Source: Acrocarpospora pleiomorpha (GTDB taxonomy: Bacteria > Actinomycetota > Actinomycetes > Streptosporangiales > Streptosporangiaceae). Taken from it: a stretch of DNA of 64,000 nucleotides. The stretch spans positions 1-64,000 of the forward strand of contig NZ_BLAF01000069.1 of the NCBI RefSeq assembly GCF_009687885.1, written 5' to 3'. The notes below the pieces were generated by a model. That model made no database searches. It was not told the DNA's origin and saw only the letters and a list, made by a program, of their open reading frames with translations. Numbering within the stretch: the first letter of the stretch is position 1; each line of letters begins with the position of its first letter. The translations under genes were made by a program, and so were the position numbers. Positions 32,199-41,675 of this stretch are shown here, piece by piece.

Positions 32199-33452
32199 TC
32201 ATGATGAGTACACATGATCGCTGATGAGCCGGGCCGCGCCCACGACACCAGCGATGTCCTCCAGCTCCGACAGGACAATGGGCAGGTTCCCGGTGGCCAG
32301 CGGCAACGACCGCCGGTAGACGACGCTCCGGATCTCAGCCAGCAGGACGTGGCCCAGCCGGGCCACCCCGCCCGCGATGATCACGAGCCCGGGGTTGAAG
32401 AAGCTGACGAGCCCGGCGAGCACCTGGCCGACCCGGCGGCCGCCGTCCCTTATCAGCTTGATGGCCACCGGGTCGCCCTGGGCGGCGGCGATGGCGACGT
32501 CCTCGGCGGTCAGTGATCCGGCGGCGGCAAGCCGTTCCGCCAGGTAGGGAGACGCCTCGCTACGCGCGGCCGACTCCGCCTGGGTGGCCAGCGCGGAACC
32601 GCCGAAATAGGCCTCCAGGCAGCCGGTGTTGCCGCACGGGCACACCGGGCCGTTCTCGTCGACCCCGATGTGGCCGATGTCGCCGGCGCTGCCGGACACC
32701 CCGCGATAGATCTTGCCGTCGACCACGATGCCGCAGCCGACGCCGGTGCCGATCTTGACGAGCAGGAAGTCGTTGACCTGGCGGGCCACCCCGGCATGCA
32801 GCTCCCCGAGCGCCATGATGTTGACGTCGTTGTCGAGCATCGCGGGGCAGCCGAGCTCCTGGCTGATCGTCTCGCGCAGCGGATAGCGGTTCCAGCCCGG
32901 CATGATCGGCGGCACGACCGGCACGCCCTCGGCGAAGCTCACCGGCCCGGGGACGCCGATGCCGGCCCCGATGAGCTGCGTGTAGAGCCCCTGTTCTCGG
33001 AGTTTCCCGACGAGGTCGAGCACCCGGTCGAGCACCGGGGCCGGGCCGGTTCTTATGTCACACGGCTCGCTCACGTGCCCGAGCACGTTGAGTTCGCCGT
33101 CGGTGATGGCCACGTCGACCGAGGTCGCGCCGATGTCGATGGCCGCGAACCGGGTGGTGCTCGACAACCTGACGCGGCCGGAACGGCGTCCGCCCCGTGA
33201 CTCGGCGAGGCCGTCGGGTTCGACCAGGCCCAGGTCGACCAGGCGGTCAAGGGAGGCGTTGAGCTTCGAGCGCGACATCCGCCAGTTGGAGGCGCCGTAG
33301 GACTGGCCGGACGGTGCGGCGGCGTCGGAGGTGAGGTCGTTGAGTTCGGCTCGCGACCGGGGCCCGTCCCGCAGGAGGCGCAGCAGGGCTGCCTGGTGCG
33401 GGTTCTCCGGCCGGTTGGTCTTCACGTGGGGACGGTATCTCGCTTCCGCCAT
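32199..33452 (-). CDS. ROK-family transcriptional repressor
   Basis: This 417-residue protein has an N-terminal winged helix (HQAALLRLLRDGPRSRAELNDL, SKLNASLDRLVDLGLV) followed by a ROK sugar-kinase-like domain: AIDIGATSVDVAI, GAGIGVPGPV, VKIGTGVGCGIV and the zinc motif CPCGNTGCLEAY. Such proteins (NagC/XylR type) respond to sugars. ATG 33452 is preferred over the upstream TTG/GTG codons. A perfect inverted repeat just upstream is the likely operator. It is divergent from a secreted carbohydrate-active gene pair that it may control. Confidence 0.9.
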   Translation of the reverse strand: MAEARYRPHVKTNRPENPHQAALLRLLRDGPRSRAELNDLTSDAAAPSGQSYGASNWRMSRSKLNASLDRLVDLGLVEPDGLAESRGGRRSGRVRLSSTTRFAAIDIGATSVDVAITDGELNVLGHVSEPCDIRTGPAPVLDRVLDLVGKLREQGLYTQLIGAGIGVPGPVSFAEGVPVVPPIMPGWNRYPLRETISQELGCPAMLDNDVNIMALGELHAGVARQVNDFLLVKIGTGVGCGIVVDGKIYRGVSGSAGDIGHIGVDENGPVCPCGNTGCLEAYFGGSALATQAESAARSEASPYLAERLAAAGSLTAEDVAIAAAQGDPVAIKLIRDGGRRVGQVLAGLVSFFNPGLVIIAGGVARLGHVLLAEIRSVVYRRSLPLATGNLPIVLSELEDIAGVVGAARLISDHVYSS

Positions 33453-33465
33453 AACCGGGAAGAGG

Positions 33466-33491
33466 AACTTTTGTCCAAATCGACAAAAGTT
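33466..33491. promoter_or_regulatory. Operator-like inverted repeat for the ROK regulator
   Basis: AACTTTTGTC and GACAAAAGTT are perfect inverted copies around six bases, 14 bases upstream of the ROK start. The A+T-rich arms resemble known ROK operators. Confidence 0.65.
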
Positions 33492-33972
33492 ATGTTGAGT
33501 TAGTCGTAACATCTAGACACCTCTCCTGAAACAATTTAACCTTCGATCGCTAGTGAAGCCCGGATGGCCCAAAGGGCGCGGGGGTGCGATGCGACCACAA
33601 CACCGGCTCCTGCGGCCCGCGTGCCGGAGTCGCCGGCACCGGCTTCCTCGCCAGCGACCACGCCTTCGCCGAGGCGTCATGACGGCCGAATCGCCATTAC
33701 CCCCTAGCCCCGGAGGTCGCCCGTACCCGAGGAGATAGGCCGGGCCGGAAGGTCGGTGCGCAGACCGACCTGTCGGTCTCGCCCGCTCGCCATCCGATGG
33801 AGGCCAGGAGGCGCCGACCGGAAGCCGAATCCACCGTCACGGCGAGCAGGCCCCTGCCAGCAGGGTCGATGGGACGGACGCCGACCGACCCACCGGCCCC
33901 CTGCCGGCCGGGTTACGCATGGTTCAAACATCCGTAATACCGGACACCCCCCACTGGCTCCGGAAGGAAATG
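33492..33972. other. Divergent intergenic region
   Basis: No intact gene is seen. A short frame near 33590-33680 ends in HAFAEAS-stop and may be debris. The last 60 bases carry the ribosome site (GGAAGG) of the sugar dehydrogenase gene. Confidence 0.3.
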
Positions 33973-36786
33973 ATGAATCCTCGCCGCTGGTGGCTGACCG
34001 CCGCCGCCTTACTGCTCGTCTCGACAGGCGTTACCGCCACCGCCGCCCAGGCCCACCCCATCAACGCGACCGACTTCCAGCAGGTCACCCTCGCCAAGGG
34101 GGTGGCCGAGACGGGCGAGCCGATGTCGCTCGCGGTGCTGCCCGACCGGTCGGTCCTGCACACCGCGCGCAACGGGACGCTGCGGCGGACCGACGCCGCC
34201 GGAAACACCTCCGTCGTCGCCACGCTCTCCGTCTACACGCACGACGAAGAGGGACTCCAGGGCGTCGCGGTCGACCCCGACTTCGCGACCAACCGGTTCA
34301 TCTACCTCTACTACGCGCCACCGCTGAACACCCCGGCGGGCGACGCGCCCGCCACCGGCACCGCCGCCACCTGGACCACGTGGACCGGTGTGAATCGCCT
34401 GTCCCGGTTCACCCTCAACGCCGACTTCACCGTCAACATGGCCAGCCAGGTCAACGTCCTGGACGTACCCGCCAACCGGGGCATCTGTTGCCACGTCGGC
34501 GGTGACATGGACTTCGACGCGGCCGGCAACCTCTACCTGTCGACCGGCGACGACACCAACCCGTTCGAGTCGGCCGGCTACTCGCCGATCGACGAGCGGA
34601 CCGACCGCAACCCGGCCTACGACGCGCAGCGCAGCGCGGGCAACACCAACGACCTGCGCGGCAAGGTCCTGCGGATCAAGGTGAACGCCAACGGGACCTA
34701 CTCCATCCCGGCTGGCAACCTGTTCGCGCCGGGCACCGCCAACACTCGCCCCGAGATCTACGCGATGGGCTTCCGTAACCCGTTCCGGATCAGCGTCGAC
34801 AAGGCCACGGGCATCGTCTACGTCGGCGACTACGGCCCCGACGCGGGTACCACCAGCTCGACCAGGGGCCCGTCGGGCCAGGTCGAGTTCAACCGCGTCA
34901 CCAGTCCTGGCAACTACGGCTGGCCGTACTGCACCGGGACGAACACCACGACCGAGACGTACAACGAATGGAACTTCGCCACCAACGCGACCGGTCCGAA
35001 GTACAACTGCGCGGGCACCCCGACGAACAACTCCTTCCGCAACACCGGCCAGCAGACGCTGCCCCAGCCGCGCGCGGCCTGGATCCGATACGGCGGCGAC
35101 GCCGGTACGCCTGCCGCGTTCGGCGGCGGTAGCGAGTCGCCGATGGGCGGCCCGGTCTACCGCTACAACGCCGCGAACACCTCGGCGACGAAGTTCCCGC
35201 AGTCGTTCGACGGCCAGTTCTTCGCCGCCGAGTTCGGCCGTGGCTGGATCAAGCCCATCCACCTGAACGCCGACGGTTCCCCGGGCACGATCGACACGTT
35301 CCCGTGGAACGGCAAGCAGGTCATGGACTCGGCCTTCGGCCCCGACGGCGCGCTCTACGTGCTCGACTACGGCACCGGCTACTTCAACGGCGACGCCAAC
35401 AGCGCTCTCTACCGGTACGACTACGTCGCCGGCGGCAACCGCGCTCCGACAGCCGTGGCCGGCGCCAACCGGACATCGGGCACGGCCCCGCTGGCCGTGA
35501 CGTTCTCCTCGGCGGGCAGCAGCGACCCCGAAGGCGGTGCCCTCACCTACTCGTGGGCCTTCGGCGACGGCACGACGTCGACAGCGGCGAACCCGACCAA
35601 GACGTACACCGCAAACGGCACCTACACGGCCACGCTGACCGTGCGCGACCCGCAGGGCGCGACCGGAACCGCGAACGTCGTCATCAGCGTCGGCAACACC
35701 GCCCCGACGGTGACGATCAACCTGCCGTCCTCCGGCCAGCTCGTCTCGTTCGGCGACAGCGTGCCGTGGAGCGTCACCGTCACCGACCCCGAGGACGGCA
35801 CGATCACCTGCTCCCGGGTGACGATGGCTTACGTGCTCGGCCACGACCAGCACGCCCACCAGATCACCTCGCAGACCGGCTGCTCCGGCACGATCACCGT
35901 CCCGGTCGACGGTGAGCACGACGACGCGGCCAACATCTTCCCGATCTTCGACGCGTCCTACACCGACAACGGCGGCCTGAACGTGCACGCGCAGAACATC
36001 CTGCAGCCGCGCAAGCGCCAGGCCGAGCACTTCAAGACGTCGTCGGGAGTGTCGCTGATCACGAAGACCACCGCCGAGGGCGGCCGGACCGTCGGCGACA
36101 TCCACAACGGCGACTGGATCCAGTTCGACCCGTACAACCTGAACAACGCGACGTCGTTCACCGCCCGGGTCTCCTCGGCCGGTACGGGCGGCACCCTCCA
36201 GTTCCGCACCGGCTCGGCCACCGGCCCGGTCATCGGCCAGGCGACCGTCGCCCCGACCGGCGGCTGGGAGACGTTCGCCAACGTCACCGGCACGATCACC
36301 GGCGCTCCCGCCGGGACCACCTCGCTCTACGTGACATTCGCCGGTACGGGCACCGGTGCCCTCTTCGACGTCGACAGCTTCACCTTCACGACCGGCTCCG
36401 CGCCGGGCGGCAACGGCCGCATCACCGGCCTGGGCGGCAAGTGCCTGGACGTGCGCGGCGCCGCCACCGCCGACGGCACCCAGATCCAGATCTACACGTG
36501 CAACAACACGGCGGCGCAGACGTGGACCCGGACCGGACAGACCTTCCGGGCCCTCGGCAAATGCCTGGACGTGTCCGGCGGCAGCGTCGCCGACGGTGCG
36601 AAGATCCAGCTCTACACGTGCAACGGCACCGCCGCCCAGAACTGGACCGCCAACGCCGACGGCACGATCCGCAACGCCGGATCAGCCAAATGTCTCGACG
36701 TGACGGGCGGCAACACCGCCGACAGCACCCCTGTGCAGCAGATGACCTGCACAGTCGCCGCGAACCAGAAGTGGACCCTTTCCTGA
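33973..36786 (+). CDS. Secreted PQQ-type sugar dehydrogenase with PKD, CBM6 and ricin-lectin domains
   Basis: This 937-residue exported protein has a signal peptide of about 28 residues. A glucose/sorbosone dehydrogenase six-blade propeller follows (to about 490: EEGLQGVAVDPDF, YVGDYGPDAG, GYGWPYC-like NYGWPYC, DSAFGPDGALYVLDYG). Next come a PKD domain (GTAPLAVTFSSAGSSDPEGG...YSWAFGDGT), a linker domain with HDQHAHQI, a CBM6-type domain (GDWIQFDPYNL, GGWETFANVTGTI) and a C-terminal beta-trefoil lectin with three KCLDV/QxW repeats. It probably oxidises polysaccharide-bound or free sugars at the cell surface. ATG 33973 fits the GGAAGG site. Confidence 0.9.
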   Translation: MNPRRWWLTAAALLLVSTGVTATAAQAHPINATDFQQVTLAKGVAETGEPMSLAVLPDRSVLHTARNGTLRRTDAAGNTSVVATLSVYTHDEEGLQGVAVDPDFATNRFIYLYYAPPLNTPAGDAPATGTAATWTTWTGVNRLSRFTLNADFTVNMASQVNVLDVPANRGICCHVGGDMDFDAAGNLYLSTGDDTNPFESAGYSPIDERTDRNPAYDAQRSAGNTNDLRGKVLRIKVNANGTYSIPAGNLFAPGTANTRPEIYAMGFRNPFRISVDKATGIVYVGDYGPDAGTTSSTRGPSGQVEFNRVTSPGNYGWPYCTGTNTTTETYNEWNFATNATGPKYNCAGTPTNNSFRNTGQQTLPQPRAAWIRYGGDAGTPAAFGGGSESPMGGPVYRYNAANTSATKFPQSFDGQFFAAEFGRGWIKPIHLNADGSPGTIDTFPWNGKQVMDSAFGPDGALYVLDYGTGYFNGDANSALYRYDYVAGGNRAPTAVAGANRTSGTAPLAVTFSSAGSSDPEGGALTYSWAFGDGTTSTAANPTKTYTANGTYTATLTVRDPQGATGTANVVISVGNTAPTVTINLPSSGQLVSFGDSVPWSVTVTDPEDGTITCSRVTMAYVLGHDQHAHQITSQTGCSGTITVPVDGEHDDAANIFPIFDASYTDNGGLNVHAQNILQPRKRQAEHFKTSSGVSLITKTTAEGGRTVGDIHNGDWIQFDPYNLNNATSFTARVSSAGTGGTLQFRTGSATGPVIGQATVAPTGGWETFANVTGTITGAPAGTTSLYVTFAGTGTGALFDVDSFTFTTGSAPGGNGRITGLGGKCLDVRGAATADGTQIQIYTCNNTAAQTWTRTGQTFRALGKCLDVSGGSVADGAKIQLYTCNGTAAQNWTANADGTIRNAGSAKCLDVTGGNTADSTPVQQMTCTVAANQKWTLS

Positions 36787-36803
36787 CCCTCCCTGGAGGA
36801 TCC

Positions 36804-38906
36804 ATGCGCAGACTCCTCACCGGCGCGGGGGCGATAGCCCTCGCCGCCTGTGCCCTGACCGCGTCCCCGGCCGACGCCGCCGACGCCCCCTACGATGTGC
36901 TCGTCTTCTCCAAGACCGCCGGCTTCCGGCACGACTCCATCCCGACGGGCATCCAGGCGATCCGCGACCTCGGCGCGGCCAACAGCTTCACCGTGACCGC
37001 GACCGAGGACGCGGGCGTCTTCACCACCGCGAACCTCGCCCAGTACGAGACGGTCGTGTTCCTGAGCACGACCGGAGACGTGCTGAACGCGGCCCAGCAG
37101 ACGGCCTTCGAGAGCTACATCCGAGGTGGCGGCGGCTACGTGGGCGTGCACGCCGCGGCCGACACCGAATACGCCTGGCCGTTCTACGGCCAGCTCGCCG
37201 GGGCCTGGTTCGCCAGCCACCCGGCGATCCAGCAGGTGGCGTCCCGGACCGAGAACCGGGCCCACCCCGCCACCGCGCACCTGCCGCAGACGTGGACCCG
37301 GACCGACGAGCTGTACAACTACCAGACCAACCCGCGCTCGACGGCGCGCGTCCTGGCGACGCTCGACGAGTCGACGTACACGGGTGGGTCGATGGGGGTT
37401 GATCACCCCATCACCTGGTGTAAAACGATCGACAACGGGCGGTCGTTCTACACCGGGTTCGGGCACACCCAGTCGACGTACGCGGAGGCGCCTTTCCGGA
37501 GCCAGCTGCTTGGCGGCATCCGGTACGCCGCCAAACGGGCCGACGCCGACTGCCGTCCCGAGACGGGGTACACCACCCTGTACAACGGGTCCACCACCGG
37601 GTGGTCGCAGTCCGGGCCTGGAAGTTTCTCCAATACCGACGCGACCCTGTCTTCTGTCGGGGGGATGGGGCTGCTCTGGTACAACACCAAGCAGTACACG
37701 TCGTACTCGCTGAAGGCCGACTGGCGCTTGACCGGCGACAGCAACTCGGGCATCTTCGTGGGGTTCCCCAACCCCGGGGGTGACCCCAACGTGGCCGTCA
37801 ATCAGGGGTACGAGGTCCAGATCGACGCCACCGACGCCGCTGATCGGACCACCGGGTCGATCTACTCGTTCAAGTCGGCGGACATCGCCGCTCGTGACGC
37901 GGCGCTCAACCCGCCTGGGGAGTGGAACACCTACGAGCTCCTCGTCGAGGGACAGCGGCTTCGGGTCTACCTCAACGGGGTGTTGATCAACGACTTCACC
38001 AACACCGACCCGAACCGGAATCTCGACGGATACATCGGGCTGCAGAACCACGGCAGCGCCGACCAGGCTTCGTTCCGGAACGTGCGGATCAAGGAGCAGG
38101 GGACCCCGACCGGGGACGTGACGGTCCAGGCCGAGTCGTTCACCTCAGTGAACGGGGCCGAGGCCTTCACGAAGGCCGGGGCCAACAACGGGCAGACCCT
38201 CGGGTACATCGATCCCGGTGACTGGGCGGGATACAACAACGTCAACGTCGGCGGCGCCACCTCATTCCGGGCGCGGGTCGTGTCCGGCGGGGCCGGCGGC
38301 CAGATCCAGGTCCGCACCGGCTCCCAGACCGGGCCGATCCTGGGTACGGTCGCGGTGCCCAACACCGGCGGGTGGACCACCTTCGCCAACGTGACCACCA
38401 CCCTCACCGGCGTTCCCGTCGGCAGCGCCAACCTGTTCCTGACCTTCACGGGGACCGGCACCGGCTTGTTCGACGTGGACGACTACACGCTGGTCAAGTC
38501 AGGTACGCCGCCTCCATCGACTAACCTCGCCCTCAACAAGCCGGCCACGGCGTCGAGCGTGGAGTCGGCGCAATACCCGGCCTCGGCAGCCGTCGACTCC
38601 TCGACCACTACCCGGTGGTCGAGCGGCTTCTCCGACCCGCAGTGGATCCAGGTGGACCTGGGCGGGACGTACACGGTCAACCGGGTACGGCTGGTCTGGG
38701 AGGCGGCCTACGGGTCGGCCTACCAGATTCAGACCTCTCCCAACGGGACGACCTGGACCACCGTCCGGTCCGTGACCGGCGGAAACGGCGGTGAGGACGA
38801 CAACACGGGGCTGAACAACTCGGCCCGGTACGTCCGCATCAACGGGACCGCCCGAGGGACCGCGTGGGGGTACTCGCTGTTCACCTTTGAGGTTTATGGC
38901 AGCTAG
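36804..38906 (+). CDS. Secreted ThuA / DUF1080 / CBM6 / discoidin-domain protein
   Basis: This 700-residue exported protein has a signal peptide, then a ThuA-like amidotransferase-fold domain (VLVFSKTAGFRHDSIPTGI, GGGYVGVHAAADTEYAW), a DUF1080 3-keto-disaccharide-hydrolase-type jellyroll (TTLYNGSTTGWSQ, SNSGIFVGFPNPGG, EWNTYELLVEGQRLRVYLNG), a CBM6 domain (GDWAGYNNVNVGG) and a C-terminal F5/8 type C domain. ATG 36804 follows GGAGGATCC, 17 bases after the dehydrogenase stop. The two probably act together on oxidised (3-keto) sugars; this is inference from the domain pair. Confidence 0.88.
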   Translation: MRRLLTGAGAIALAACALTASPADAADAPYDVLVFSKTAGFRHDSIPTGIQAIRDLGAANSFTVTATEDAGVFTTANLAQYETVVFLSTTGDVLNAAQQTAFESYIRGGGGYVGVHAAADTEYAWPFYGQLAGAWFASHPAIQQVASRTENRAHPATAHLPQTWTRTDELYNYQTNPRSTARVLATLDESTYTGGSMGVDHPITWCKTIDNGRSFYTGFGHTQSTYAEAPFRSQLLGGIRYAAKRADADCRPETGYTTLYNGSTTGWSQSGPGSFSNTDATLSSVGGMGLLWYNTKQYTSYSLKADWRLTGDSNSGIFVGFPNPGGDPNVAVNQGYEVQIDATDAADRTTGSIYSFKSADIAARDAALNPPGEWNTYELLVEGQRLRVYLNGVLINDFTNTDPNRNLDGYIGLQNHGSADQASFRNVRIKEQGTPTGDVTVQAESFTSVNGAEAFTKAGANNGQTLGYIDPGDWAGYNNVNVGGATSFRARVVSGGAGGQIQVRTGSQTGPILGTVAVPNTGGWTTFANVTTTLTGVPVGSANLFLTFTGTGTGLFDVDDYTLVKSGTPPPSTNLALNKPATASSVESAQYPASAAVDSSTTTRWSSGFSDPQWIQVDLGGTYTVNRVRLVWEAAYGSAYQIQTSPNGTTWTTVRSVTGGNGGEDDNTGLNNSARYVRINGTARGTAWGYSLFTFEVYGS

Positions 38907-38920
38907 GAACGTCGGTAGAG

Positions 38921-38947
38921 CCCACTGCGGTGATCGCAGTGGGTCTT
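38921..38947 (+). terminator. Rho-independent-type terminator
   Basis: CCCACTGCG and CGCAGTGGG flank GTGAT and run into TCTTT, 15 bases after the ThuA gene stop. It ends the two-gene operon. Confidence 0.8.
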
Positions 38948-38949
38948 TA

Positions 38950-39231
38950 CTGCGTACGGCGATCAGAGCTCCTTTTCATCACCGTTGACGAGGCGCCGGC
39001 CCTTCCCTGCGGAGCAAAGGGTTAGGGTTCGGCCGTCTCGTGGCCCATCTGCCATGTGGGCCCCGATTATGGGCGATGTTGCAGGTCAGCACGCCTGCGT
39101 TGCCCTCGGAGTTGCTAACATCGTAACTTAATATAAGTTACATATTTGTCAATATTTGGCAACTGGACAGCCTGAAATCCCGCCAAAATAATCGTCTCAA
39201 AGCGACATTCGTCGAAGAGAGGAAGAAATTG
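38950..39231. other. Intergenic region with an A+T-rich palindrome
   Basis: No gene is seen. TAACTTA-ATA-TAAGTTA at 39124-39140 is a perfect 7-bp inverted repeat in a local A+T-rich patch, about 90 bases upstream of the next secreted-protein gene. It may be an operator. A single TTGCTAAC occurs at 39112. Confidence 0.4.
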
Positions 39232-39690
39232 GTGGCACGTTTTTCGCGGGTCTTCATGATTGCTCTGATGACGGTCGCCGCGCTCGCGGTGCCGGTCGCT
39301 CCGGCGTACGCTACGTACGGATCCAACATGACGGTGAGCATCGATGTGTGGGGGCAAGGCGTCAAGCTGTCCGGGGCGTACGGAACGATCGCGTTCGACG
39401 ACGGCAACACCAAGTACCGCTACTCGATCGCGATGTGCTGGCAGTCCAGCTACACCCGGCCCAATCTGTACGCGTCCGTCAACGGCGGCGCGCGAACTTC
39501 GTTGTACGTGGGCGGCGGCACCCCGGTGACGATCCCCCAGTGCCTGTACACGGCCTCCCTCATCAGCGGCGAGGTGACACCCGGCGGCACTGTCAGCAAC
39601 GTGACGCTCACCGTGGACGGGGTGCGTTTCAATCCCCCAAACAGCACGTACCACACCAATTCCGCGTTCTACGACAACCCGTTCAACTGA
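39232..39690 (+). CDS. Small secreted protein of unknown function
   Basis: This 152-residue exported protein starts from GTG 39232 (GAGAGGAAG seven bases upstream; TTG 39229 is possible). It has a signal peptide (VARFSRVFMIALMTVAALAVPVAPAYA), then a beta-rich domain with two cysteines (MCWQSS, IPQCLYT) and a Y/N/T-rich end. No family is recognised. Codon use and the signal peptide support it. Confidence 0.7.
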   Translation: MARFSRVFMIALMTVAALAVPVAPAYATYGSNMTVSIDVWGQGVKLSGAYGTIAFDDGNTKYRYSIAMCWQSSYTRPNLYASVNGGARTSLYVGGGTPVTIPQCLYTASLISGEVTPGGTVSNVTLTVDGVRFNPPNSTYHTNSAFYDNPFN

Positions 39691-39883
39691 GAGCTTTCTC
39701 GCACGTCGGCCCCTGAAGGCCTCGCCGGTCGCCCGGCGGGGCCTCCGCCGTCCCCGGCAGCAAGCGGTCATAGCGGGACACGGCCCGACAGGTCGGCTCT
39801 CTTAGCGGCTCACAACTGGATCACAAGGGCCGGTCGCGATGCTGGGTTGCTGTTGGCGAACGGTATCGCGAGAGGCAATTGCG

Positions 39884-40564
39884 ATGAGACGAAAGATGGG
39901 CGTGTTCGCGGTCGGGGTTCTGACCGGAACGGTGTTCGGCGTTTGCGGCGTGGCGGTGGCCGCCGGAACGACCGAGCAACCGACTCAGATATACGCGTGC
40001 GTGGGCGCGGACGGAGGGGTCCGGGCAATGTCCACCGCCCAGCCCAGCCCGGGACCCACTCCGGTCCCCTCTCTGTGCCTCGCGGATGAGCAGAAGATCG
40101 TCTGGAACCAAGTCGGTCCCGCTGGTCCTACCGGTCCCGCTGGTCCTACCGGTCCTGCAGGTCCGCGGGGCGAGGCAGGTCTGACCGGTCCCGCCGGTCC
40201 GCGGGGGGAGGCAGGTCCGACCGGGCCTGCAGGTCTGCGGGGCGAGGCAGGTCCGACGGGGCCTGCCGGACAGCCGGGAGGTCTCGCCGAAATCCAGCAG
40301 GTCGGCGGAATGGTGGAGATCATGGCCGGGCGGGGGGCGTCGGTCGGGGCCACCTGTCCCGCAGGCAAGATCGCTCTGAACGGGTCGTTTCAGGCCAGCA
40401 GCGCGACCCAACTCGACTACCCCAACCTCAAGGTGGCGCGCATGGGGGTGGGGATCGGCTCGGACTCGAGATCCTGGAGCATGTACGCGGTGAATTCGGG
40501 GACGGTCACCGCCACAGTCGATGTCCTCGTCACCTGCGTGCCAGGCGGAGCGGAGACTTCTTAA
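39884..40564 (+). CDS. Collagen-like triple-helix repeat protein, exported
   Basis: This 226-residue protein has an N-terminal signal or anchor helix (VFAVGVLTGTVFGVCGVAVAAG), a short domain with two cysteines, then about 18 G-x-y triplets (GPAGPTGPAGPTGPAGPRG...) from roughly residue 78 to 131. It ends with a globular domain (GATCPAGKIALNGSFQASS, VLVTCVPG) with two cysteines. The layout is that of bacterial collagen-like surface proteins. ATG 39884 is used. The DNA of the repeat is itself near-tandem and could change length by slippage. Confidence 0.8.
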   Translation: MRRKMGVFAVGVLTGTVFGVCGVAVAAGTTEQPTQIYACVGADGGVRAMSTAQPSPGPTPVPSLCLADEQKIVWNQVGPAGPTGPAGPTGPAGPRGEAGLTGPAGPRGEAGPTGPAGLRGEAGPTGPAGQPGGLAEIQQVGGMVEIMAGRGASVGATCPAGKIALNGSFQASSATQLDYPNLKVARMGVGIGSDSRSWSMYAVNSGTVTATVDVLVTCVPGGAETS

Positions 40565-41120
40565 CCCCCATCGGGTGAAGATCGATGACCGGGCGCACCC
40601 ATGCCCGCCGCGACGGCACGGATCCGCTGCCGAGGAACGACGCGTCGTTATTTCGCGTTGAGCGAGCGTGTGGAATCGACGCCCGGCATCGATGAAGATC
40701 CACGGGACACGCCCAAGTAATACAATCATGATCTTGTTTGGCCGGAGCCGGCGTTTCCAGTAGTGGCTGCGTCGCGTGCTTGGTGAGCCTGGCGGTGGTG
40801 TGACCATGCCGGCGCATGGCGGAGGGCGTGCTCGATCGAAGGGCGGACGATGCTGGTCGGGCGTGCCAGGAGACATGGTTGAGCGCGCCAGCGCGCGCCC
40901 TGACCGCTTGATGGTCGGCGACCAGGGACTGACAAAACAGGCAGCCCGCTATCGATGACACGCCATCTCAGAGGGTCGCGCGAAAGAGCTGACCCTGGAG
41001 CAGATCGGGGCGGCATTGGATGTCACCCCGGGGCGAATCCACCAGAGGAGCAAGGGTCCAACTGTTGTACCCGAGCTCGTTGCCCACCGTACGTGTGCAG
41101 CGCGCCTCGCCAACGGAGCC
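40565..41120. other. Gene-poor region with a helix-turn-helix relic
   Basis: At about 40966-41040 (plus) the frame ISEGRAKELTLEQIGAALDV, TPGRIHQRSKGP looks like the end of a helix-turn-helix (sigma region 4-like) protein without its N-terminus. Nothing else is recognised. Confidence 0.4.
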
Positions 41121-41355
41121 AAGCTACTCCCCACGCATGATGGGTGAACCCTTCCTGACCAGGCCCGGTTCCCCGTGCCCGCAGGGGTGTTTCCAATCCC
41201 GGAGCTACCCCCGTAGATTGATTGATGACGATCCGGGAAAACGAACGTTTTCCCGGAGGGCTCCCCGCGCACGTGGGGTAAACCGGCCCGGTATGTCGTC
41301 ACGGCACGATTGCTCCCCGCGTCCGTGGGGGGTGAGCCCACGCCCGTGGGGATGG
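41121..41355. repeat. Degenerate type I-E-like CRISPR repeats (relic) and a palindrome
   Basis: The segments at 41258-41286 (CTCCCCGCGCACGTGGGG) and 41310-41338 (CTCCCCGCGTCCGTGGGG) match the hairpin core of actinobacterial type I-E repeats. Weaker versions lie at about 41121, 41165 and 41333. Spacing is irregular (43, 91, 52) instead of 61, and no cas genes are near. CCGGGAAAACG-AA-CGTTTTCCCGG at 41233-41256 is a perfect 11-bp palindrome in between. This is not a working array. Confidence 0.3.
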
Positions 41356-41369
41356 AGGTGAACGCATTG

Positions 41370-41675
41370 ATGAGCGCGCACGCTGGCCACGAGACCCCCG
41401 AGCCCCGGGTACCCCGGACCGCCGACGGGATCGCCGCCGCGCTCTCCGGCAGTCGACGCATGGAGTTCTACCGCCAGCTCGGCACCGCCCCCATGGGTCA
41501 GGTGGAAGCTGTCCTGCGCCGGTGGTGGGCCGAAGCCATGCTCGATTCCGACCCGGCCGTCAAAGACGTGGAGAGGGAACTCCGGCAGGGGCGCGCCCGC
41601 GCGGGCACCCCCATCGAGGACGTCTTCCCCGACTGGAACGACCACGTGGCAAGGGCGCGAGCCCGCCGAGAATGA
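41370..41675 (+). CDS. Putative antitoxin of a RelE/ParE-type pair
   Basis: This 101-residue protein (MSAHAGHETPEPRVPRTADG, AAALSGSRRMEFYRQLGTAP, VLRRWWAEAMLDSDPAVKDV) is mainly helical. Its stop overlaps the ATG of the next gene (ATGA). Antitoxin role is inferred from order and coupling. TTG 41367 or ATG 41352 could also be the start, as GGAGG lies at 41354-41358. Confidence 0.65.
   Translation: MSAHAGHETPEPRVPRTADGIAAALSGSRRMEFYRQLGTAPMGQVEAVLRRWWAEAMLDSDPAVKDVERELRQGRARAGTPIEDVFPDWNDHVARARARRE

Noticed and set aside
34009..36105. 698-codon minus-strand open frame
   Set aside because: It is the shadow of the sugar dehydrogenase gene, with Val/Gly/Arg-rich nonsense composition.
41121..41355. 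A functional CRISPR array
   Set aside because: Intervals are irregular and too short, repeats differ from one another, and no cas gene or leader is seen.
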